Source: Chloroflexota bacterium (GTDB lineage: Bacteria; Chloroflexota; FW602-bin22; JACPRP01). Taken from it: 61,055 nucleotides of DNA. How positions within the stretch are numbered: the stretch's first letter is position 1; each line of letters opens with the position of its first letter. Location of the stretch: NCBI GenBank assembly GCA_016210495.1, contig JACQUC010000084.1, positions 1 through 61,055 on the forward strand. The letters are read 5' to 3'. Both the position numbers and the translations under genes were made by a program. The notes under the pieces are model-generated. The model was not told where the DNA came from. It saw nothing but the letters and a program-made list of their open reading frames with translations, and did not search any database. Shown here piece after piece: positions 55,141-61,055 of the stretch.

Positions 55141-56622
55141 TCAGGTTAACTCGGTCCAAGCACGTGCCGAGGCTTCAGCTCGGCGGATCATCGTGCCATA
55201 AGGATCACGGCCTGATCTGATCGTCCTCAGCAGTTTGTATTTGGCCTTTTTCAACATGAAGACCGTGCCGTGATCCCTCAGATCCTGGAGTGCCGCTTTC
55301 AGCCGCCCCTTCAAGGCTGCCAGGATGCTCCTGGAGTTAATCTCTCGGTCAGCTCTCTCTTTCAACGCTACCAATTCCTGGTCGGACATATCGGTCATAT
55401 TTACCAAGAGTGTGTTGCCCCATCCATCCCACTTGCCCAGCACCGATTCGAAGCCGCCGATTCTGCCCATTTTCTTAGCCGTATCAAACATCGGTGTGTC
55501 GGGGAGCGGTGTGGCATAACTGAGCCTTGTGAAAAAGCCGTTGCGTTTGCAGAAGTCGATGGTCTGCTGCACGGTCGCCGCGGTCTCGCCGGGCATGCCA
55601 ATCATGAAATAGCCATCTGCCCGGAGGCCAACCTTGCGAACCAGCTTAACTGCGTCTTCAGCCTGTTCGACAGTCGTTCCCTTGCGTATGCTCATTAGCA
55701 TTTCCGGGCTGCCAGTCTCCAGCCCAAAGAAAACAGCCTTGCAGCCGGCAGCCTTCATGTTTTCCAGTAGTTCCTGCGTAACTAGATTAACACGAGCATT
55801 GGACATCCAGCGGATCTTTATCCGCTCACGTACGATGAGCGTGCAGAAGTCCAGAACCCGTTCCCTTCGAGTGATGAACAAGTCGTCGGAGATGACCAGG
55901 CCATCGAGGCGATATCGTTCCTGCAAGAGACGGACTTCGGCCAGAATGTTTTCGGGTGAGCGATAGCGGAACTTCTGGCCCGAAATGCCGTGAAAGCAGT
56001 AAATGCAACGGTACGGGCAGCCGCGGCTTGTTATCAAATTGAGCGCTCTGGCGGGGAAATCAAAGCCCAGTTTTTCGCCATAGATGTACGCCTCGACAGG
56101 GAAGAGGTCCCAGGCTGGAAATGGAAGACTATCCAGATCCTCCACAAAGGGGGCAGAGGGAGTGTAGTGTATGTGCCCGTTTTGCTTGATAGCGAGGTTA
56201 GAAACAGTCCTGACCCCACTATCTTTTTCCATAGCTTTCGCCAGCTCTCGCACGGTCGATTCACCTTCTCCAAGCACCACGAGGTCGGCGGCTGTGGTCT
56301 GCAACAAGAAGTCAGGAGCGGACGAGGCAAGGGGACCACCCAACACGATCTTCTTATGCGGATGCTGCTCCCTGATGACATTCGCCAACCATTTCACCTG
56401 GCTGTACTCGGTAATGAGACCTGTAATGCCAGCCCAATCGAAAGATGCCTGGCGTAGCCTTCTGGCCACGGCGTCTGGCGGCCAGCGGTTTCCATTAATA
56501 TCCATGACGTCGACTTGGTGTCCATCCCCTCGCAGGACTGCTGCGACGTATGCCAGGCCCAGTGGGAAGTACGAAGGGGGCTGGCTGGGCCGGATGATAG
56601 GGTTGATCAGTAGTACCCTCAC
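55141..56622 (-). CDS. B12-binding radical SAM protein 2
   Basis: The 493-residue protein has an N-terminal cobalamin-type domain (about 1-140; YFPLGLAYVAAVLRGDGHQVDVMD) and a radical SAM domain with TSRGCPYRCIYCFHG near 200. A C-terminal region follows. It is related to but distinct from the protein at 52256. The GTG overlaps the upstream stop in GTGA. Possible roles are methylation or rearrangement of a glycan or lipid moiety. Confidence 0.9.
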   Translation of the reverse strand: MRVLLINPIIRPSQPPSYFPLGLAYVAAVLRGDGHQVDVMDINGNRWPPDAVARRLRQASFDWAGITGLITEYSQVKWLANVIREQHPHKKIVLGGPLASSAPDFLLQTTAADLVVLGEGESTVRELAKAMEKDSGVRTVSNLAIKQNGHIHYTPSAPFVEDLDSLPFPAWDLFPVEAYIYGEKLGFDFPARALNLITSRGCPYRCIYCFHGISGQKFRYRSPENILAEVRLLQERYRLDGLVISDDLFITRRERVLDFCTLIVRERIKIRWMSNARVNLVTQELLENMKAAGCKAVFFGLETGSPEMLMSIRKGTTVEQAEDAVKLVRKVGLRADGYFMIGMPGETAATVQQTIDFCKRNGFFTRLSYATPLPDTPMFDTAKKMGRIGGFESVLGKWDGWGNTLLVNMTDMSDQELVALKERADREINSRSILAALKGRLKAALQDLRDHGTVFMLKKAKYKLLRTIRSGRDPYGTMIRRAEASARAWTELT

Positions 56623-57881
56623 TGTTCGGCCCTGCCCACCAAGACCGCTTTAGTTTGTTTCATGTCGGCAATCGCTTCCTCCGCCACCGCCAGTATACTT
56701 TCGGCAGTGTGCCGCCAGGTGCCACACTCCAGCACATGACGCCGGCCGTTTTGTCCCATGCTGCACGCCAACTCCGGGCTTTCCAGCAAGCGGCATATTT
56801 TCTCAGCTATGTCTTCCCGGTCGCCGGGTTCGTACAGTAGTCCCGCCCGGGCTTGACCGAGGACCTGGCTGTCCCCGGGAATATCGCTGGCCACCACCGG
56901 CCTGGCGCAGGCCATGTACTCTCTCAACTTCAGCGGCGACAGAGCAGCCTGCCAACCGTCCTTCTTAGCTAATGGCAGCAAACACAGGTCGAATGATCCA
57001 ATGTGGATGGGGACTTCTTCGTAAGGCACCGCTTCCAACAGATGCACCCGTGACGCTAGCCCCAATTCCCGGCTTAGATTCTTAAGATTCTCTCGTCCCG
57101 GTCCGAAGGGCGGCTTGTAGTCTCGGCCCACTGCTACAAAGTGCGCGGTCGGAACGCGTCGCAGTATCGATGGCATCGCGCGGATCACGCATTGGATGTC
57201 GTAAAAGGGTTGGAGTGAACCCGTGTAACCGATAAGCTTGTCTTTGGTTCCGAGTCCTAACCTCTCTCGACACAAGCGCTGCTCCAGCGGATGGAACAGG
57301 TCTATGGCGGCGCCGTTTGGTATTACCCGGAACTTACCAAGCGACGCACCGTGCTCCGAGTAGTAGTCCCGTGCTCCAGCGCTCACGCTGACGACTCGGG
57401 TTGCCAAGCAAGCGGCCTCCAAGCGGACTTCCAAGGCGAGTTGTGCTTCGCTTGGGGAGTATCCTTTCCACTGCATTTCCAAGGGCCAGATTGCATTGAA
57501 CTCCAAAATGCTGGGGATAGAGCGGGCGTGCGCCACCGCAATCGCCGGTGCTACGTTGCCTTCGCGCTCATAGATCAGGTCGAATGAGGCGCTATCTACG
57601 ATGTGCCCAATCCAACTCGCATAGATCGAGTCTCCTCTGCCGGCAAGTCTTTCCAGACCGCACCGAATCAATGCATCCAAAAAGGGAGGCGCCAGGAAGT
57701 CTTGCCAGGGTCTGTTTCGCAGACTCAGATTATGAAAAGACACCGAATGGTGCAGCCTTGGTGGTCTGGAGCGCAGGAAAGTGGCCAGATGCACCTCGTG
57801 CCCCAGTTCCGCCAGATTGTTGACCACCTCCACGACGTGCATCCAGAAATATTCTGTCAAGGCCGAGTACAATATTCTCAC
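56619..57881 (-). CDS. Glycosyltransferase family 4
   Basis: The 420-residue GT-B enzyme has an N-domain starting ILYSALTEYFWMHVVEVVNNLAE in pieces and the middle KLIGYTGSLQPFYDIQCVIRA. The donor-site region is SPLKLREYMACARPVVASD. It starts with GTG at 57881 and overlaps the radical SAM gene by four bases. Confidence 0.88.
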   Translation of the reverse strand: MRILYSALTEYFWMHVVEVVNNLAELGHEVHLATFLRSRPPRLHHSVSFHNLSLRNRPWQDFLAPPFLDALIRCGLERLAGRGDSIYASWIGHIVDSASFDLIYEREGNVAPAIAVAHARSIPSILEFNAIWPLEMQWKGYSPSEAQLALEVRLEAACLATRVVSVSAGARDYYSEHGASLGKFRVIPNGAAIDLFHPLEQRLCRERLGLGTKDKLIGYTGSLQPFYDIQCVIRAMPSILRRVPTAHFVAVGRDYKPPFGPGRENLKNLSRELGLASRVHLLEAVPYEEVPIHIGSFDLCLLPLAKKDGWQAALSPLKLREYMACARPVVASDIPGDSQVLGQARAGLLYEPGDREDIAEKICRLLESPELACSMGQNGRRHVLECGTWRHTAESILAVAEEAIADMKQTKAVLVGRAEQ

Positions 57882-57899
57882 CGTCTTGCCACCACAAGC

Positions 57900-58799
57900 C
57901 TACAACTTCACGGCCGCCATGCGCAGGCGATCGCCAAAACTCTTTGCAAGCAGTCTGCTCACAGCCGAAACCGCCAGATCTTCCGTTTTCCCTTTCCAAT
58001 TCATGTGTCGGAGCGAATCCCTCGGATTGAAGTACAGTTCGACCTCTTTAACGTGCAGGCCTACCGCCTCCAGCATGTTGCTCAACGTCCGGCGCGTGAA
58101 CTCGTAGGTATGGTGGTCAGACGTGCGCATCGGTGGAGCCATGCCCTTGCACCGGCAGATCAGCCGGTCGATCCAGTAGTGCGGATCGTCGAGGGTAGGG
58201 ACCCCCAGTCGGAGCTCGCCTCCGATCTTGAGAAGCCTGCGAATCTCGGTCAGCTCGCCGATGGGATCGGCCACGTGCTCAAGGACGTGCCACATGTTCA
58301 CGAAATCGAAGAAACCATCATCAAACGAGGTGTCGCGGAGACATCCGACGTAAACGTTCTTGAGCCCCAACGTATTGCGAGCGTAGTCGACAAAAGCGGT
58401 GGAGACTTCGACGCCGTACGTCTCCCAACCTGCTGCTTGAGCGCCGGCGAGAAAGTGGCCCGTGGCGCAGCCGACGTCCAGGACTCGGCCTGGTCTTCCT
58501 CTGCCATTCATCCTCTCAAACAACTGCTTCGCGGCGGAGATCTGACTTTCTGATGTCTGCACCTTATCCGGCACACAGGATACTGGATAGGTTCGAGAGT
58601 AAAAGCTTGCCAGAGTCCTCTCGCTAGCCTGAGGATCACTGTACACCAGGCCACACTTGCGGCAGCGCACTCGGGTTCTATGAACTACCCAATCGGCGTC
58701 GATCGAGCAAGTTGCATAGGTCTCGGCGCTATCGGCCCCGCAGAGGTTGCAGGGGACGTGCTTGTAGCCCTCGGGTACGTCTGAAGACACCAGCGTCAT
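57900..58799 (-). CDS. Zinc-ribbon SAM-dependent methyltransferase
   Basis: The 299-residue protein has an N-terminal zinc-ribbon (CNLCG near 18 and CRKCGLVYSDP near 46). The class I domain has VLDVGCATGHFLAGAQAAG and the post-motif NMWHVLEHVADP. This architecture is common among sugar C- or N-methyltransferases. The ATG overlaps the stop of the antitoxin remnant, so expression may be coupled to upstream transcription. Confidence 0.88.
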   Translation of the reverse strand: MTLVSSDVPEGYKHVPCNLCGADSAETYATCSIDADWVVHRTRVRCRKCGLVYSDPQASERTLASFYSRTYPVSCVPDKVQTSESQISAAKQLFERMNGRGRPGRVLDVGCATGHFLAGAQAAGWETYGVEVSTAFVDYARNTLGLKNVYVGCLRDTSFDDGFFDFVNMWHVLEHVADPIGELTEIRRLLKIGGELRLGVPTLDDPHYWIDRLICRCKGMAPPMRTSDHHTYEFTRRTLSNMLEAVGLHVKEVELYFNPRDSLRHMNWKGKTEDLAVSAVSRLLAKSFGDRLRMAAVKL

Positions 58800-59050
58800 T
58801 CCCGCTCCTCGCGGATTGCGTCGGCGACGGACATTGCCTGGTCAGGATAGCGGCCGATCTCCGATGCAATCCTGTCGATGCGCTCCCATAGTCCCGCCAT
58901 TTCCTGGGGAGTCTTGCTCTTACGCGGCGGCACTAATCGGGCGACCTCCCGGCCGTAGCTGGTGATGCTGATCGCCTGGCCTCCGGCAGAAACCTACTCA
59001 AGGACTTGACTCAGGTTACGTCTCAAGTCCCGCACTCCAATAGAACGCAC
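58796..59050 (-). pseudogene. Phd/YefM-type antitoxin interrupted by an amber codon
   Basis: From GTG 59050 (GGAG eight bases upstream) the frame reads RSIGVRDLRRNLSQVLE, then TAG at 58994-58996. It continues in the same frame with VSAGGQAISITSYGREVA and LVPPRK to a stop at 58796. The two parts together make a typical 84-residue Phd-type antitoxin that binds DNA and a toxin. No toxin gene is adjacent. The interruption is a single in-frame stop, not a frameshift. Confidence 0.8.
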
Positions 59051-59154
59051 GGTACCTACTCCATCTGTCCGCCCCATTGTCCACATCATAGCATGCGGGG
59101 TGGCGCGCCGCCCACCTATGAGCGGTAGCATACGCTGGATTGCAGAAATGCCTG

Positions 59155-59227
59155 AGCCCCGCCCCGCCCAGGGAAGACAGCGGACGTCTCCCGTGAAATC
59201 GCGATCCCGTCTCGGGACGCCCCTACG
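59155..59227. repeat. Degenerate REP-like repeat
   Basis: The stretch has the module A context (gccccgccccgccc), a mutated stem (agggaagacagcggacgtctccc) and a gatcccgtctcgggac dyad followed by gcccctacg. It resembles the second repeat at 1150-1230. It lies in the 217-base gap between the SGNH hydrolase and the antitoxin remnant. Confidence 0.65.
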
Positions 59228-59267
59228 CTTCTGCAATAGTTCGTAAAGTACCTTGCTGGCGATCCGC

Positions 59268-60551
59268 TCAGCGAATCGTTCCAGTGGCGTTAAGTAGCTC
59301 GCGGAGGTGCCGGGCGAGCTCGTGCGCGGCCAAACGATGGCCCGCCGCAGTCCAGTGGCCATCCTCGGGTGCAAAATAGAAAGCCTTGCGAGGCTCGGAA
59401 ATCCTCGCGTTCCGGAATGCATGCGTCAGATCGAGCGCGTGGCCGCTAAACTCCGAGATCAGCGCCTGGTCTTCCGTCGGCGCATCTGCCGGCCGCAAAG
59501 TCGATTGGTAAAGGGGCGCTGTGAGAAGCACGAACGCGGCTCCGTTGGCCTCGGACGTCCTCTTGATGGTCTCCAGGAGGGCTTTGACGAGCGCGACCGC
59601 GCGAGCGGGTTTGGGCACGGCGGCTTGCGCGGGCTCTGTTACGCCGCCAGCCTCAGCCAGTGTCTGGGTCAGTCGCACAGATTTCACAGAATCGCGCACA
59701 AGCCGATAGGATATGGAATGCCGCTCCAGCCAGCGCTTCAGGTTGAGCCACGTCAGGTCGCTTTTAGAAGGTCCCGTTTGCGCCGTGGAAGCCTTCGCCA
59801 CAGCCTTGCCGCAGTGGCTTTTGTCTTCCTCTGCCATCCAAACAGGAAGATCTGGCCTCTGTAGTTCGGACGACTGGTTGGAAGTGGCGAGTGGTAGATC
59901 CGGCCACTTCAGCTCTCCATCCCCTCCCACGTAGAACTGGGGTGAAGAGCGCTCCTCAAATGAGGCACACAGGCTATCGGCGTAGTCGTTGCCGGCAAAC
60001 TGGACAACCACGACGTCGGGCTTGTAGCGCAGCCCCTCATAGGTGAGGGCTACTAACTCCTGGTTGGGTCCCCATCCGGGCATGGCCATGGTGATGACCT
60101 CCGTGTCCACGCCCTCACCCCGCAATAGAGCCGGCAACAGCGCGGGGTAAGCATCGCTCTGCGCGACGCCGTAGCCCCAGGAGAACGAGTCTCCCAGCAC
60201 CACGATGCGCGTTACACCAGCAGGCTTCTCATAGGCGTGACTGGTGTCACGCCAGCCTTCGGAGTTGTAAGCAAACTGATGGCGGAACACCGTGGTCTGA
60301 TAGAGTGCCGAATACTCGCAGGTCTTGGAGAACTCGCCCGAGGAGCCGGGCACACCCCTGAAGCCAATGTATGGGTCGTAGGACGAAACCGGCGAGGTGG
60401 CAACCTCTCGACAGGCCTCGGACGGCGCACGCAGTCTGGCAGCGGGAACTGCCGGGTAGAGCTGGAGCGCCACTTCCAGTAGCCCGACGGCGACGAGCAA
60501 CCCGAGAAACGAAAGCGAGAGCCTGGCAAGGAATCTGCCTATTGGCCGCAT
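59268..60551 (-). CDS. SGNH/GDSL-family hydrolase, membrane-anchored
   Basis: The 427-residue protein has an N-terminal signal anchor (about 10-32). The catalytic Ser block I is VVLGDSFSWGYGV near 120, the oxyanion Gly/Asn occurs in VVQFAGNDYAD, and the block V Asp/His in FAPEDGHWTAAGH near 400. It is likely an esterase or acetyltransferase-partner acting on the extracellular glycan. A Ser/Asp/Pro-rich insertion (about 210-260) has no clear role. It overlaps the upstream dehydrogenase by 13 bases. Confidence 0.88.
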   Translation of the reverse strand: MRPIGRFLARLSLSFLGLLVAVGLLEVALQLYPAVPAARLRAPSEACREVATSPVSSYDPYIGFRGVPGSSGEFSKTCEYSALYQTTVFRHQFAYNSEGWRDTSHAYEKPAGVTRIVVLGDSFSWGYGVAQSDAYPALLPALLRGEGVDTEVITMAMPGWGPNQELVALTYEGLRYKPDVVVVQFAGNDYADSLCASFEERSSPQFYVGGDGELKWPDLPLATSNQSSELQRPDLPVWMAEEDKSHCGKAVAKASTAQTGPSKSDLTWLNLKRWLERHSISYRLVRDSVKSVRLTQTLAEAGGVTEPAQAAVPKPARAVALVKALLETIKRTSEANGAAFVLLTAPLYQSTLRPADAPTEDQALISEFSGHALDLTHAFRNARISEPRKAFYFAPEDGHWTAAGHRLAAHELARHLRELLNATGTIR

Positions 60552-61055
60552 AAATTGTCCAACTGTTTATTAGCCGGCATCTTCGTTTCATTTGGCTCGA
60601 AGAGACGTCCCAGGCCGACCATGGTTAACGAACGGCGGTGAACATCGGGATAAAAGTCGAAGGATTCGTTCCGTCCGTACTCGTCGGCCAACAGGAAGAC
60701 ACGCCCGCCCTCACGCAGGTGTGGGAGTGTCTGGTCGACCAGGCGCCAGTCACCCGAAACGTCCAACAGGCAATCAAGATTGCTACCGTCGAGTAGGTGT
60801 CTGGGCTCGGTCACCCATTGTTGTCGATCAAGGTGCGCGTCCCGGAAAAGCGCGCGAGCCGTGGCGTCATCCCGGACGACCACCAATATGGCCGCTGCGC
60901 CAGCCAGGCGGACCGTCTGGCAGACCATTCTGGCCGCGTTGTGGTCTCCAAGTACGGCCACCAGTTCACCGGGCTCGATCTGGGCAGCCCGAACGGCCCG
61001 CAGCGCGGCGAGCCAGGCGGGGGTCGGGGGCCGGTGCGGGCGGGCCGGCGCCGGC
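60539..61055 (-). CDS. Medium-chain (zinc-type) alcohol dehydrogenase, C-terminal part
   Basis: The frame is open to the edge of the window, so the N-terminal GroES-like domain is missing here. Visible are the NAD-binding segment PGELVAVLGDHNAARMVCQTVRLAGAA, then CLLDVSGDWRLVDQTLPHLREGGRV. The NAD motif (GDHNAA) is unusual for the family, where GxGxxG is normal. It precedes the SGNH gene. The substrate is unknown. Confidence 0.75.
   Translation of the reverse strand, partial: PAPARPHRPPTPAWLAALRAVRAAQIEPGELVAVLGDHNAARMVCQTVRLAGAAAILVVVRDDATARALFRDAHLDRQQWVTEPRHLLDGSNLDCLLDVSGDWRLVDQTLPHLREGGRVFLLADEYGRNESFDFYPDVHRRSLTMVGLGRLFEPNETKMPANKQLDNLCGQ

Noticed and set aside
58680..58710. Half-site AACTACCC near 58685
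   Set aside because: No GGGTAGTT arm follows at the right distance and it lies inside a methyltransferase coding sequence.
58994..58996. Amber codon in the antitoxin as a pyrrolysine or programmed readthrough site
   Set aside because: No recoding structure is evident and antitoxins are not known to use it. A point mutation or sequencing error is simpler.

Overview
The window looks like a chromosomal segment of a GC-rich, non-model bacterium, most likely a Chloroflexota relative. The taxonomic call is inference. It rests on the housekeeping order rpsB-tsf-pyrH-frr-uppS-cdsA-dxr-rseP-ispG, a short EF-Ts, many GTG/TTG starts with good Shine-Dalgarno sites, class III CoA-transferases next to crotonases, and abundant REP-like hairpin repeats of the GGGCGAGG-AAA-CCTCGCCC type. 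No rRNA, tRNA, CRISPR array or complete insertion sequence was seen.

Region 1 (1-12.8 kb, minus strand) is a translation, isoprenoid and envelope block: a sugar-phosphate isomerase-like protein, ispG, rseP, dxr, cdsA, uppS, frr, pyrH, tsf and rpsB, then hslU and a membrane SH3 protein. rpsB, hslU and the SH3 protein each have a sigma-70-type promoter with exact 17-bp spacing. rpsB is preceded by a structured leader of about 250 nt. REP repeats punctuate this operon, including a 44-bp unit repeated four times between pyrH and frr.

Region 2 (12.8-16.2 kb) holds a double rhodanese, an L,D-transpeptidase, a DUF3105 membrane protein, an OsmC-like protein and a 39-residue desulforedoxin-like protein.

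Region 3 (16.2-26.3 kb) is an acyl-CoA or carboxylate metabolism block. On the plus strand are an amidohydrolase, two crotonases and two class III CoA-transferases. On the minus strand are an acyl-CoA ligase with a second desulforedoxin-like gene behind it, and an 814-residue fusion of an acyl-CoA ligase N-domain to a GAF-PAS-LuxR regulator. A 20-bp palindrome, AACTACCC-N4-GGGTAGTT, occurs twice. It sits 21-22 bp upstream of the -10 boxes of three promoters: OsmC, desulforedoxin-like 1, and the ligase with desulforedoxin-like 2. I propose an undescribed regulon in which a transcription factor with an enzyme-derived sensor controls a ligase and tiny iron-ribbon proteins.

Region 4 (26.4-30.9 kb) carries a DUF5343 gene and a ku-ligD end-joining operon.

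Region 5 (30.9-61 kb, all minus strand) is one large surface-glycan cluster. It contains glycosyltransferases, methyltransferases, heptose-type kinase and nucleotidyltransferase, sugar epimerases, an O-antigen ligase-TPR protein, an SGNH hydrolase and two B12-binding radical SAM enzymes. Embedded in it is a phosphonate pathway: PEP mutase fused to a nucleotidyltransferase, phosphonopyruvate decarboxylase, a second nucleotidyltransferase, an iron-type alcohol dehydrogenase, and a CDP-alcohol phosphotransferase. This suggests a glycan or lipid decorated with 2-hydroxyethylphosphonate or a derivative. A 178-bp MITE with 17-bp perfect ends and an 8-bp target duplication lies in a truncated methyltransferase, and a Phd-type antitoxin remnant carries an internal amber codon.
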